Shown here one piece after another: positions 7,604 to 16,365 of a stretch of 40,911 nucleotides of DNA; position 1 is the stretch's first letter; every line of letters begins with the position of its first letter. The DNA is from Neomegalonema sp. (GTDB taxonomy: Bacteria > Pseudomonadota > Alphaproteobacteria > Rhodobacterales > Rhodobacteraceae), in the NCBI GenBank assembly GCA_022760355.1, contig JALEGB010000086.1:1-40911 (forward strand), given 5' to 3'. Below the pieces are notes generated by a model that searched no databases, had not been told where the DNA came from, and was given only the letters and a program-made list of their open reading frames with translations. Made by a program: the position numbers and the translations under genes.

Positions 7604-8806
7604 ATGCGCTACACATACTATGACTTCTTTTGTGGCGGGGGCATGGCGGGCGCAGGTCTGTGCGACCAGTGGCGCGGTTTGTTTGCGAATGACATCGACG
7701 CAAAGAAAGCCGCTTCCTTTCGGATGAATGACGCGCACGGGCTGCGCCCCCTCGTAGAAGACATAGCGGCGCTGCGGGTCGACGACATCCCAGGCGCGGC
7801 CGATCTCGCTTGGGCGTCCTTCCCTTGCCAGGACCTTTCGCTTGCCGGGCGAGGGGCAGGCCTCAACGGCGCGCGCAGCGGGGCGTTTTGGGCATTCTGG
7901 CGGCTGATGCGGGATCTGAAAACCCAAGGCCGAGCGCCAAAGCTCATCGTGCTGGAGAATGTCGGCGGAGCTGTCACCTCGCGCGGCGGACGCGACTTGG
8001 CGGATATCATCGAGGCTGTCGCCGAAGATGGTTATCGGGTCGGCGCGCTGATGATGAATGCGGACGCGTTCGTGCCACAGTCGCGGCCAAGGGTTTTTGT
8101 CATTGCGGTAGAAGAGACGCTGTTCGCCGCCGCGGAGCCCGCCGCAATCGCGCCGGGGCCCGTTCCAGGCTATCACACCGCGGCGCTGCAGGCGGCTGCG
8201 GGGTTGGCCAACGGGCCGACGCAGCAAGCCTGGGTGTGGTGGGCGCCGCAAGGCCCTGCGCCGCGGCGTCTGCAGCTGCAAGACATTGTCGATCCGGACG
8301 ATGAGGGACCCGACTGGCGATCGCCGGCTCAGACGCGGCGGCTCTTGTCTTTGATGGCGCCGCTGCATCGGGCGAAGATCGAAGAAGTTGCAAAATATGG
8401 TCGCCGCGCGGTCGGCGCTGTGTTCCGGCGCACGCGACGTGGCGCGGATGGACGGTCGCTGCAGCGCGCTGAGGTGCGGTTTGATGGTTTGGCCGGCTGC
8501 CTGCGCACGCCGGCTGGCGGCTCCAGTCGGCAAATCCTGCTTTTTGTCGAGGGCCCCTGGCGCGCAACCCGACTACTGCGCCCACGCGAAGCTGCGCGTT
8601 TAATGGGGCTGCCCGAAAGCTACATTTTGCCGCCAAAACCGATCGAAGCGCTGCAATTGATCGGCGACGGCGTTGCGCCGCCCGTGGTCCGGCATCTGGC
8701 CGAGCAAATTTTTGAGCCGGTGCTTGCTGCGGCTCCGGCCGCCGCGCTGCGGGCGACGCCGCATCCGTCAGGGCGCGCGTCTGCGCCAAAGGTCGCAGTC
8801 GCTTAG
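7604..8806 (+). CDS. DNA (cytosine-5)-methyltransferase, solitary
   Basis: A 400-residue C5-cytosine methyltransferase with the standard motif order. Motif I is DFFCGGGMAGAG (residues 7-18), motif IV is FPCQDLSLAG with catalytic Cys75, motif VI is ENVGG (118-122), motif VIII is QSRPR (159-163), motif IX is RPREAARLMGLPESY and motif X is GDGVAPPV. The target recognition region between VIII and IX is of moderate length; its specificity cannot be read. The start has a very strong AGGAGGTGA ten bases upstream. No restriction endonuclease or vsr gene adjoins it: hemF is divergent and aroC convergent. It therefore looks like an orphan methyltransferase. The stop TAG lies in a degenerate copy of the dispersed element. 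Confidence 0.93.
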   Translation: MRYTYYDFFCGGGMAGAGLCDQWRGLFANDIDAKKAASFRMNDAHGLRPLVEDIAALRVDDIPGAADLAWASFPCQDLSLAGRGAGLNGARSGAFWAFWRLMRDLKTQGRAPKLIVLENVGGAVTSRGGRDLADIIEAVAEDGYRVGALMMNADAFVPQSRPRVFVIAVEETLFAAAEPAAIAPGPVPGYHTAALQAAAGLANGPTQQAWVWWAPQGPAPRRLQLQDIVDPDDEGPDWRSPAQTRRLLSLMAPLHRAKIEEVAKYGRRAVGAVFRRTRRGADGRSLQRAEVRFDGLAGCLRTPAGGSSRQILLFVEGPWRATRLLRPREAARLMGLPESYILPPKPIEALQLIGDGVAPPVVRHLAEQIFEPVLAAAPAAALRATPHPSGRASAPKVAVA

Positions 8807-8846
8807 AACGTGCGCCGACCAAGCAGACGCCGGTTGGCGGAAACAG
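8803..8846. repeat. Two-hairpin element, copy 3 (degenerate A hairpin only)
   Basis: The stretch begins TTAGAACGTGCGCCGACC, close to the CTAGAGCGTGCGCCGACC start of intact copies. The inner stem CGCCGACC pairs with GGTTGGCG (one G-T wobble) around a ten-base loop, but the outer stem and linker are lost. It provides the TAG stop of the methyltransferase gene and lies in the gap between that gene and convergent aroC. Confidence 0.7.
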
Positions 8847-8870
8847 CGGGGGCTGGCGCTGAGCGACGCT

Positions 8871-9989
8871 TCAGCCAATACGCCCCTGATTCTCGCCCAG
8901 CTGGCCCCGATGCAGCAATAGATGATCCAGGAGCACACACGCCGCCATCGCTTCGCCCACCGGGACAGCCCGGATGCCGACACATGGATCGTGACGTCCC
9001 TTCGTTAGCAGTTCCCGTTCCCGCCCAGTCACATCGATCGTTCTGCGCGGCGTGAGGATTGAGGATGTCGGCTTCACCGCGAATCGGACGACCAGCTCCT
9101 GCCCAGTCGAGATGCCGCCCAGTACGCCGCCAGCATGGTTGGAAAGGAACTCGGGCCCATCTGCGCCCATCCGGATCTCGTCGGCGTTTTCCGCGCCTGA
9201 CAGCGCGGCGGCGGCGAACCCATCGCCGATCTCGACGCCTTTCACAGCGTTGATCGACATCATCGCCGCAGCAAGGTCCTGATCCAGCTTGCCATAGACA
9301 GGCGCGCCGAGGCCCGCCGGCACGCCAGACATACGCACTTCGATCACCGCGCCGAGACTATCCCCTGACTTGCGCGTCGCGTCCATCAAGTCGACCCATC
9401 GCGCCGCCGCAGCAGCGTCCGGGCACCAGAAATCATTTTGCTCAGTCTCAGCCCAATCCCAAGCCTCCGGATCGATCCGATCCTTGCCAATCTGGATAAG
9501 CGCGCCCCTGATCTGGACCGAAGGCGCCAGCGCCGACAGCGCGATCCGCGCAACGCCTCCAGCGGCGACGCGCGCTGCGGTTTCGCGGGCGGAGGAACGC
9601 CCCCCGCCACGATAATCGCGCACGCCATATTTCAAGTGATAGGCGAAGTCCGCATGACCCGGGCGGAAGGCGTCCCGAATATCGGAGTAATCCTTCGAGC
9701 GCTGATCCACGTTTTCGATCATCAGCGACAGAGATGTGCCGGTGGTGCGGGGACCGTCGGTTCGCTCATCTTCAAATAGGCCGGACAATATCTTCACCCT
9801 GTCCGGCTCTCGCCGTTGGGTGGTGTGCCGGCTCTGGCCAGGGCGCCGGCGATCGAGCCAGTGCTGCACATCCTCAGCACGAAGCAGGAGGCCGGATGGA
9901 CACCCATCCACCACCACGCCTAGCGCCGGCCCATGGCTTTCGCCCCACGTCATAAAGCGGAAAATCCGCCCGAAGCTGTTTATCGACAT
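8871..9989 (-). CDS. aroC: chorismate synthase
   Basis: A 372-residue chorismate synthase, which converts 5-enolpyruvylshikimate 3-phosphate to chorismate with reduced FMN, the last shared step of aromatic amino acid synthesis. Signatures seen are [11 protein letters not shown] with His19, the [16 protein letters not shown] loop, [33 protein letters not shown] and a late [14 protein letters not shown]. Its length is typical of the long bacterial form. The ATG at 9989 has only a weak GAAGAG upstream. The petABC terminator ends about 26 bases before the start, so little space remains for a promoter of its own. It converges on the DNA methyltransferase gene. Confidence 0.97.
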   Translation of the reverse strand: MSINSFGRIFRFMTWGESHGPALGVVVDGCPSGLLLRAEDVQHWLDRRRPGQSRHTTQRREPDRVKILSGLFEDERTDGPRTTGTSLSLMIENVDQRSKDYSDIRDAFRPGHADFAYHLKYGVRDYRGGGRSSARETAARVAAGGVARIALSALAPSVQIRGALIQIGKDRIDPEAWDWAETEQNDFWCPDAAAAARWVDLMDATRKSGDSLGAVIEVRMSGVPAGLGAPVYGKLDQDLAAAMMSINAVKGVEIGDGFAAAALSGAENADEIRMGADGPEFLSNHAGGVLGGISTGQELVVRFAVKPTSSILTPRRTIDVTGRERELLTKGRHDPCVGIRAVPVGEAMAACVLLDHLLLHRGQLGENQGRIG

Positions 9990-10015
9990 GGCTCTTCAAT
10001 GGCCTCTGCGCGCGC

Positions 10016-10046
10016 AAAAAAAAAGCCCTCCCCGGCAGGGGAGGGC
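10016..10046 (-). terminator. intrinsic terminator of the petABC operon
   Basis: On the minus strand a nine-base-pair perfect GC-rich stem (10038-10046 with 10025-10033) with a four-base loop is followed directly by nine U residues (10016-10024). It lies 24 bases after the petC stop and just before aroC. It is the clearest rho-independent terminator in the window. Confidence 0.93.
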
Positions 10047-10070
10047 CGAAAATCTCAGATGAAGGCCGCC

Positions 10071-10904
10071 TTAAGCGTCTTCACCGTTCTTAATCGGCTT
10101 CCAGAGCTTCTTGGTGGAGAACCACAGCAGCACGGCGAAGATCGAAAGGAAGATGATGTTGGCGAGACCAGCCCGCTTACGCTCTTCCATTTTCGGCTCG
10201 GCCGCCCAAGCGAGGAACGCCGTGATGTCGAGCGCCATTTGCTCGGTCGTCGCCTTCGTACCGTCCTGATACGTCACGCGATCCTCCGGCAGTGGGGCCA
10301 ACATCTTGATCGCGAAGTCTTTGAAGTACGGGTTGAAGTGCGCGCCATCCGGAACTTTGAAGCCCGCCGGGGCCTCGGTGTAGCCGGTCAGAAGCGCGTA
10401 GACATATTCTGCCCCACCCGTCCCTTTGAACATTTGGGTCAGGATGCCGTGAAAACCTGTCCGCTTCTTGGTGATCAGCGACAGATCCGGCGGATAGGCG
10501 CCAAGGGTCGCCTCCGCCGCTTTGCGGTTCGGGAATGGCGACGCAAGCGCATCGGTCGGGATCGCCGGCCGAGTGATCGCCTGCCCATCCGGGCCAACGT
10601 CAGGAACCTCAAAGGTCGCTGCGATCGCTTCAACCTGATCAGCTGGGAATTCCGGACCGCCTTTCCGACCGAGGTCGCCATAGCGGAGATACTTCATCGA
10701 GTGGCAGCTTGCGCAAACTTCGGCGTAAATCTGCCAGCCGCGCTGCAGCTGCGCCCGGTCAAAGCGCCCAAGCGGGCCCTCAAAGCTCCAGGTGACATCT
10801 TTGATTTTCGGGCCGTCGCCCCCCGCTGCGAGGGCGGGCGCGGCGCCGGCGGCGAGCGCGGCCACGCTCAAAACGGCCGCGCGGAAGAACTTCATCGTTT
10901 TCAT
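10071..10904 (-). CDS. petC: cytochrome c1 of the bc1 complex
   Basis: A 277-residue membrane-anchored c-type cytochrome that takes electrons from the Rieske protein and passes them to soluble cytochrome c in the ubiquinol-cytochrome c reductase. It has a signal peptide ending near APALA (residue 26). The haem-binding CASCH follows at residues 64-68, and a methionine in the IKMLAPLP segment is the likely axial ligand. A single C-terminal anchor helix (NIIFLSIFAVLLWF) precedes a basic tail. I chose the ATG at 10904 because GGAG lies just before it; an ATG nine bases later and an overlapping GTG at 10919 are alternatives. petB ends 11 bases upstream. A strong terminator follows. Confidence 0.96.
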   Translation of the reverse strand: MKTMKFFRAAVLSVAALAAGAAPALAAGGDGPKIKDVTWSFEGPLGRFDRAQLQRGWQIYAEVCASCHSMKYLRYGDLGRKGGPEFPADQVEAIAATFEVPDVGPDGQAITRPAIPTDALASPFPNRKAAEATLGAYPPDLSLITKKRTGFHGILTQMFKGTGGAEYVYALLTGYTEAPAGFKVPDGAHFNPYFKDFAIKMLAPLPEDRVTYQDGTKATTEQMALDITAFLAWAAEPKMEERKRAGLANIIFLSIFAVLLWFSTKKLWKPIKNGEDA

Positions 10905-10915
10905 CGCTCCGTCCC

Positions 10916-12391
10916 TCACTCTGCCGGCTGCGCAGCGGGCGCCGCCGCTTTTCGCTTCTTCGCCATTTTGGCTTGGAAGTCCGCATCAATGCTGTCTGGC
11001 CGCGGCCGCGCGCGCTCCCGCACGCCCAGGATCGGCAGGATCAGCAAGAAGTAGGCGAAGTAGTAGATCATCAGCAGCTGGCCGAGATTTTTCATCGTGA
11101 AGGCCATATGCACATGCTTCACGCTGTACTCCATATAGCTCTCACCATCTTCTTCTTTGTGATAGCTAATTTGGATTGCAGCTTCGGCCGACTTATCCGC
11201 CGTCGTGATCTCTTTCAGCTTCTCATCCGCCTTGGCGGGGTCACGGAACTTGAACTCCTCCGATTGCTCGATCAGGCGAATGGCCGGGTCTTTTGAACCG
11301 ACATAGCCCAGGCCGATGCAAGCGACGACGAAGATCCAGAAGAACCAGCGGAAGCTTGGGCGATACGCGCCGGACCGAACCCGCGAGGTGTCGAGCCAAG
11401 GCAGGACCGCCAAGATACCGATTGACGCGAACATCGCCAAGACGCCGAGCAGCTTGTTATCGATTGAGCGGAGGATGGCGTAGAATGGCAGGAAGTACCA
11501 TTCCGGAACAATGTGTTCCGGCGTCACGCGCGAGTTCGCTTCGATATAGTTGTCCGGATGGCCGAGATAGTTCGGCATGTAGAAGACGAACACCGCAAAG
11601 ATGATCAGAAAGATCACGATGCCGAACGCGTCCTTGACCGTGTAGTACGGCGAGAACGGAACCGTATCCTTCTTCGCGCTGTCGACGCTCGTGTTCCGAA
11701 CCGACACGCCGCTTGGGTTGTTGTTCCCAACATGGTGCAGCGCCCAGATGTGGACGGCGACAAGACCCGCGATTGCGAATGGCAGCAGATAGTGCAGCGA
11801 GAAGAAGCGGTTCAGCGCCGCTTGGTCCACTGCAGGCCCGCCCAGAAGCCACGCTTGGATCGTCTTGCCGACACCTGGGATTGCCGAGAACAAGCCGGTG
11901 ATCACCTGCGCGCCCCAGAAGGACATTTGCCCCCAAGGCAGGACGTAGCCCATAAAGGCGGTCGCCATCATCAGCAGGTAGATCAGAACGCCGACAATCC
12001 ACAGGATCTCGCGCGGCGCTTTGTACGAGCCGTAATACAAGCCGCGGAAGATGTGCAGATACACCGCAATAAAGAAGAACGACGCGCCGTTCGCGTGCAC
12101 GTAGCGGAGCCACCAACCGCCGATCACGTCGCGCATAATGTGCTCGACGCTCGCAAATGCGTGGTCGACATGCGCCACATAATGCATCGCCAGGCCGATG
12201 CCGGTGACGATCTGCACAACGAGGCAGACCGCCAGAACGCCGCCGAAGATCCACCACCAGTTGAGGTTTTTCGGCGTCGGGAAGCTGTTCAAATGGTGCA
12301 TCAGACCGCCGACAGGCAGTCGATGATCGAGCCACTTCTCCGCTTTACTTTGCGGGGTGTAGTGCTCCTGAGGAATATGTCCTCCGGACAT
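10916..12391 (-). CDS. petB: cytochrome b of the bc1 complex, with an inserted C-terminal loop
   Basis: A 491-residue cytochrome b, the membrane core of the bc1 complex that oxidises ubiquinol and reduces quinone. Haem ligands are His99/His113 and His200/His214, each pair 14 residues apart in helices II and IV. The Qo-site motif PEWYF is at residues 296-300. Between the penultimate and last helices there is an insertion of roughly 60 residues (about 370-437), hydrophilic and charged, rich in Lys/Glu; many alphaproteobacterial homologues are shorter there. An Ala/Lys/Pro-rich tail follows the last helix. The ATG at 12391 has GAAGGA seven bases upstream; a longer frame upstream is not supported. 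It lies between petA and petC. Confidence 0.96.
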   Translation of the reverse strand: MSGGHIPQEHYTPQSKAEKWLDHRLPVGGLMHHLNSFPTPKNLNWWWIFGGVLAVCLVVQIVTGIGLAMHYVAHVDHAFASVEHIMRDVIGGWWLRYVHANGASFFFIAVYLHIFRGLYYGSYKAPREILWIVGVLIYLLMMATAFMGYVLPWGQMSFWGAQVITGLFSAIPGVGKTIQAWLLGGPAVDQAALNRFFSLHYLLPFAIAGLVAVHIWALHHVGNNNPSGVSVRNTSVDSAKKDTVPFSPYYTVKDAFGIVIFLIIFAVFVFYMPNYLGHPDNYIEANSRVTPEHIVPEWYFLPFYAILRSIDNKLLGVLAMFASIGILAVLPWLDTSRVRSGAYRPSFRWFFWIFVVACIGLGYVGSKDPAIRLIEQSEEFKFRDPAKADEKLKEITTADKSAEAAIQISYHKEEDGESYMEYSVKHVHMAFTMKNLGQLLMIYYFAYFLLILPILGVRERARPRPDSIDADFQAKMAKKRKAAAPAAQPAE

Positions 12392-12530
12392 GCGCGCTAT
12401 CCTTCGTCTTGTCGCGCGTCTCGCCGCGCGCGTGTCGGTTCCCGCGCCCCGAACGGGCTTCTTCCTCTGGGGCGGACTCTTATGCGCCGACCTCGGAGCA
12501 AACGCCCCGAGGCGGCGGGATCGGCGTTGC

Positions 12531-13097
12531 TTAGCCGATTTTGATCGTTTCGCCGTCTTCCAAGAACGCCAGCTTCGGGATTGGCAGGTTCTCAGGCGCC
12601 GGGCCCTTGCGGATACGGCCTGACAAATCGTAGTGCGAACCATGACATGGGCAGTACCAGCCGTGGTAGTCGCCTTTGTTCATGATCGGCACGCAGCCGA
12701 GGTGCGTGCAGACGCCGATCGCGATCAGCCACTCGCCGTCTTTGCCGAAGCTGCGCTGCTCATCCGTCGCCGGCGCCGACTCGTCCGACAGGTTGGCGTT
12801 GCGCGCCACTGGATCAGGGAGATCGGCCAGATCAACGCTCCGCGCCGTCTTTACCTCTTCAGCCGTCCGGCGGCGGATAAAGACAGGCTTGCCCAACCAG
12901 TCGGCCACGATCTGCTGACCCGGCTCGACCTCATTGTATTTCACTTTAACCGAGCTGCGGGCTTGGACATCCCAGCTTGCCCACATATGTGCGACTTGCG
13001 GCGCAACGAATGTGCCGGCGGCGACGACGCCAGCCGCTCCCGTCGCGATGTACAGAAAGTCGCGGCGCGTGCCTTCGCCTGACGTACTCTCAGCCAT
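12531..13097 (-). CDS. petA: Rieske iron-sulfur subunit of the bc1 complex
   Basis: A 188-residue ubiquinol-cytochrome c reductase iron-sulfur subunit. The N-terminus carries a TAT-like TRRDFLY motif followed by a single membrane anchor (residues 15-40). The [2Fe-2S] cluster motifs are CTHLGC (130-135) and CPCHGSHYD (149-157), so Cys130, His132, Cys149 and His152 bind the cluster and Cys135/Cys151 form the disulfide. The conserved GPAPENL follows. The ATG at 13097 has AAGGAGGA five bases upstream. petB follows after a 139-base gap that holds a small hairpin (12491-12512), which could attenuate or separate messages. First gene of the operon, divergent from trmL. Confidence 0.96.
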   Translation of the reverse strand: MAESTSGEGTRRDFLYIATGAAGVVAAGTFVAPQVAHMWASWDVQARSSVKVKYNEVEPGQQIVADWLGKPVFIRRRTAEEVKTARSVDLADLPDPVARNANLSDESAPATDEQRSFGKDGEWLIAIGVCTHLGCVPIMNKGDYHGWYCPCHGSHYDLSGRIRKGPAPENLPIPKLAFLEDGETIKIG

Positions 13098-13162
13098 CAG
13101 TTCCTCCTTCGATCTTTCAAGGGGCGCGGGCGATGTTTTGGCGCCTCGCTGGAAAGTTACTA

Positions 13163-13176
13163 CGCGAATTATCGCG
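13163..13176. promoter_or_regulatory. inverted repeat in the petA-trmL divergent promoter region
   Basis: CGCGAATTATCGCG is a 5-4-5 palindrome lying 66 bases upstream of petA and 86 bases upstream of trmL, in the 164-base shared promoter region. Its position and symmetry suit a repressor or activator site. The regulator is unknown, and a short palindrome of this size can occur by chance. Confidence 0.3.
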
Positions 13177-13261
13177 AAGAGACGGACGCGTCGAGCGGCA
13201 TAGCGACGCAATTAGCGGTTTGCGCTCACAGAAAACGACGAAGGAATGAGAAGAAGCTTAA

Positions 13262-13789
13262 ATGGACTTGACCCAAATCAACCGGCCGACGCTGCAGCCC
13301 ACAAATCCGCCGGTCCGGCTTGTCGCATATCAGCCGGAAATGCCGGGCAACCTGGGCGCAATGATCCGTTTAGGCGCCTGTTTTGGCGCGCCAGTCCATG
13401 TTGTTGAACCATGTGGTTTCGCGTTCTCCGCTAAAGCGCTTCGCCGCAGTGCGATGGATTATGCGCGGCGCGCCGACGTGTCGCGGCATGATGGTTGGGC
13501 GGAGTTCCAAGCCGAACGCCCGCCGGGCCGACTCGTCTTGCTTTCGACCAAGGGAAGCGAACCGGTGTGGAGCTTCGCCTTTCGGCCCGGCGATTATGTG
13601 GTGATGGGGCGTGAAACCGCCGGCTTGGGGGAAGAAGTCTGGACCGCCGATGATGCGGCGCCAGTCACGATCCCAATCTGCTCGGGCGAGCGCTCCCTAA
13701 ACGTCGCCTCCGCAGCAGCCATCGCCTTGGCCGAAGCAAGCCGTCAGCTCGCGTCCGTCGCGCTCAATACGGCAGATCACTCGCCCTGA
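13262..13789 (+). CDS. trmL: tRNA (cytidine/uridine-2'-O)-methyltransferase TrmL
   Basis: A 175-residue SPOUT-family methyltransferase of the TrmL (YibK) group, which methylates the 2'-O of the wobble nucleotide 34 in certain leucine tRNAs. It shows the family's N-terminal PEMPGNLGAMIRLGACFG, then LRRSAMDYARRADVSRHDGW, the SAM-binding MGRETAGLGEEVW and the knot strand IPICSGERSLNVASAAAIALAEASRQ. Length is typical. The start ATG at 13262 follows a purine-rich GAGAAGAAG. Its last 13 bases overlap the convergent neighbour. This is the only convergent pair in the window without a repeat module between the stops. Confidence 0.93.
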   Translation: MDLTQINRPTLQPTNPPVRLVAYQPEMPGNLGAMIRLGACFGAPVHVVEPCGFAFSAKALRRSAMDYARRADVSRHDGWAEFQAERPPGRLVLLSTKGSEPVWSFAFRPGDYVVMGRETAGLGEEVWTADDAAPVTIPICSGERSLNVASAAAIALAEASRQLASVALNTADHSP

Positions 13790-14319
13790 CCGCGACGGCT
13801 GAGGATGCGGCCGCTTTCTCGGGTAATTTTAAACCCCGAGGCCGCGCGGTGCAGCGTCAGCTCCACGCGCGTGCGCCCGGAGACGCTTGTCTCCGCATTT
13901 GCGACGGTGAACTCAACCTCGATCGTAATCTCAAACGCGCCGTCATCCAGCCGAACAATTTTGAGCGTGGACATGTCCGGCTTCATCCGGCGCGTCGGCC
14001 AGCGGTCCAGATAGTATTTTTTGTCCGTCAGAATCAGCGCGCGATCCTGCAGGCCGCGCCCGTAATAGCTGACCCGATCCGCGTACCAGCGCCGCATGTC
14101 TTCCAGCGTTGCGTCGGCGTCGAGATGCGTCTCCAGCAGGAAGAACGCCACCTCGGCCTTCGCAGCGCTGTCGACGCGTATGACCCCTTCGGCAAGCGCG
14201 CCGTGGATTGGCGCCGCCCCGCAGCTGATCGCCAAGATCGCTGCGATCATCGCCCGCAGGACGCGCGCCCCGCCAGCCCTCGCCGCCGCGCCGCTCAGCC
14301 GTATTTCACGCTGCGCCAT
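13777..14319 (-). CDS. exported NTF2-like protein of unknown function
   Basis: A 180-residue protein with a signal peptide whose hydrophobic core is MIAAILAISCGAAPIHGALA (about residues 24-43). The mature part shows DADATLEDMRRWYADRVSYY, then LILTDKKYYLDRWPTRRM and several alternating beta strands. That pattern resembles periplasmic NTF2-like (cone-shaped) domains in proteobacteria, where a YADxVxYYG motif is followed by K..Y..RWP. No catalytic residues can be named. I chose the ATG at 14319, with GAGGAG nine bases upstream; ATG 14340 is an alternative. It lies 87 bases after the ABC exporter pair on the same strand and may share their transcript. Its 3' end overlaps trmL by 13 bases. Confidence 0.65.
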   Translation of the reverse strand: MAQREIRLSGAAARAGGARVLRAMIAAILAISCGAAPIHGALAEGVIRVDSAAKAEVAFFLLETHLDADATLEDMRRWYADRVSYYGRGLQDRALILTDKKYYLDRWPTRRMKPDMSTLKIVRLDDGAFEITIEVEFTVANAETSVSGRTRVELTLHRAASGFKITRESGRILSRRGQGE

Positions 14320-14406
14320 CTGCCCAGGCTCCTCGCTCAATCACCTCGGCGCACCCCCTTTGCGCGCCATCGCGACTAAAATTTCTCGGCTCAATCAACG
14401 CCGACG

Positions 14407-16365
14407 CTATTCCGCCGCCGCGTCCACCCCCAAGAATCCTCCGGACTGGCGCGACCATAGCCTAGCGTAGAGTCCGCCGCGCTTCATCAATTGCGCGTGC
14501 GGCCCCTCTTCGACCACGCCCCCCCCGTCGAGCACAACGATCCGATCCATCTCCGCGAGCGTCGACAGCCGATGAGCGATCGCAATCACGGTCTTTCCCT
14601 CCATCAGCGCACCCATCGTTTCCAGGATCGCCGCCTCAACCTCGGAGTCCAATGCCGACGTCGCCTCGTCCAGCACCAGAATCGGGGCTTTTTTGAGGAA
14701 GACCCGCGCCAAAGCAACGCGTTGACGCTGACCGCCAGAAAGTTTCACGCCCCGCTCGCCGAGATGCGCGTCATAGCCGGACCGCCCTTTGATGTCCCGC
14801 AAGCCGAGGATAAATTCGTGAGCGTGTGCTCGCCGCGCCGCTTCGTGAACCTCCGCCTCGACGGCTTCGGGCCGACCGTAGCGGATATTGTCGCGCGCCG
14901 ATCGGTTGAACAGAGCCGGCTCCTGCGTCACCACGCCAAAACGCGCGCGCAAATCGGATGCGGCCACAGCGGATATATCGGCACCGCCAATCGAAATCCT
15001 GCCCGAACCAGGCTCGTACAATCGCAGCAACAGCGCCGTCAGGGTCGACTTTCCGGCGCCGGACGGGCCCACCAGCCCAACCTTTTCGCCCGGATCGATT
15101 GTCAGCGACAGGTTCCGCAACGCCGCCGGCCCCGGCGATGTGAATGCTGACCGGCGCTCCCCCGCCGCCGTGTGATAGCTGAATGAGACATCCTCAATCA
15201 CAATCCGGTCCGCAGCGCCCGCCATCGCCGCCGGCGCGCGCATGTGCAGCGCGTTAGGGCGGTCATGGAGTTCATGCGGCGCAGCCAGGGTCGCAACGGC
15301 GTCCTCAAGCGTCCCAAGCTCTCGAAATACGCCAAGCAAGGTAAAGGCGATCCAGTTGCTCATGTGCGAAAGGCGGAACGTCATCGCCGCAGCGGCGGCG
15401 ACCGCGCCGAGGGTCGCCGCCCCCGAAGACCAAAGCCACAGCGCCACGCCCAGAAGCGCCGTCATGGCGATTCCGTTGAGCATATTCAGCGACGTGCGCA
15501 GCAGGGTCACGGTTGCGCCAACATGAAACGCGGCGTGACGATACCGGGAGAGGCCGACCCGCGCGGCGCTTTCTTCCTGCCCTGGCGCCGCGAACATCTT
15601 GACCGTTTTGATGTTGGACAGCGAATCGACAGCCAGCCCCGTCACCGCCGAGCGCGCCTCCGCCCGCTCTTTCGCCAAGCGGCGCACCTTCGGCAACATC
15701 CGCCACAACACCAAAAAATACCCAACGCCCCAGAGGACGGCGAAGAGGCCTAATCGCCAATCGGCGAGCGACAAAACCACGGTCATGCCGATCAGAAAGC
15801 TGCCAAGCACGCCAACAGCCATCAGCAAATCCATGGTCACGGTTTCCACCGCGCCGCCCGCCTGCGCTTCCTTCTGAGCAAGTCGGCCGGCGAAATCGTC
15901 ATCGAAATAGCGGATCGAATGGCCAAGCACGTAGCGATGCAGCCGCCATAGAACGCCTGCATACAGATTCGGACCGATAACCATCGCGCCGAATATGCTG
16001 CCAAGCGCCAGCACCAGCGGCCGCCCGATCAGGATCAACCCGGCCATAAACAGCAAGAAGTCACTATTCGCGGCGAAGAAAGCTTCGGGCGGGGAGGCTC
16101 GGGCCCGGTCCACCAGCTCCCCGACGCCAGCAAGGATCACAACCTCTGTTACGCCAACAAAAAATGTAGATACGCCAACCCCGAGAATCGGCCAGCCAAA
16201 TCCGCGATAGGCCCATAAAAAGAACGCCCCCAACCGCCGCGGCGGCGTTTGGGGAGTGCGCGGATCAAACGGATCGCACCAATGCAACAAAGCGCGGGCG
16301 AGGAAGCCGAAGCCCCTCGCCCGCGCCCGCGGATCATCTGTAGATGGCGTCTTTGAGCCCGTCAT
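14407..16365 (-). CDS. ABC exporter, fused membrane and ATPase domains (second of a pair)
   Basis: A 652-residue type IV (MsbA-like) ABC exporter half. A membrane domain of six helices (about 50-360) is followed by the nucleotide-binding domain. That domain shows Walker A GPSGAGKST at 433-441, Q-loop VVTQEPALF, signature LSGGQRQR from 542, Walker B ILVLDE at 562-567, D-loop SALDSEVEA and H-loop AHRLS. The substrate cannot be inferred. Its ATG overlaps the stop of the upstream paralogue by four bases (ATGA), so translation is coupled. Both products share the ending LWSRQSGGFL, and a heterodimeric exporter is likely. A longer frame upstream of 16365 is inside the neighbour and is not used. Confidence 0.9.
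   Translation of the reverse strand: MTGSKTPSTDDPRARARGFGFLARALLHWCDPFDPRTPQTPPRRLGAFFLWAYRGFGWPILGVGVSTFFVGVTEVVILAGVGELVDRARASPPEAFFAANSDFLLFMAGLILIGRPLVLALGSIFGAMVIGPNLYAGVLWRLHRYVLGHSIRYFDDDFAGRLAQKEAQAGGAVETVTMDLLMAVGVLGSFLIGMTVVLSLADWRLGLFAVLWGVGYFLVLWRMLPKVRRLAKERAEARSAVTGLAVDSLSNIKTVKMFAAPGQEESAARVGLSRYRHAAFHVGATVTLLRTSLNMLNGIAMTALLGVALWLWSSGAATLGAVAAAAAMTFRLSHMSNWIAFTLLGVFRELGTLEDAVATLAAPHELHDRPNALHMRAPAAMAGAADRIVIEDVSFSYHTAAGERRSAFTSPGPAALRNLSLTIDPGEKVGLVGPSGAGKSTLTALLLRLYEPGSGRISIGGADISAVAASDLRARFGVVTQEPALFNRSARDNIRYGRPEAVEAEVHEAARRAHAHEFILGLRDIKGRSGYDAHLGERGVKLSGGQRQRVALARVFLKKAPILVLDEATSALDSEVEAAILETMGALMEGKTVIAIAHRLSTLAEMDRIVVLDGGGVVEEGPHAQLMKRGGLYARLWSRQSGGFLGVDAAAE

Noticed and set aside
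11513-12544. 343-codon open frame on the plus strand
   Set aside because: It is antisense to petB; composition is Arg/His/Asp-rich with no family match.
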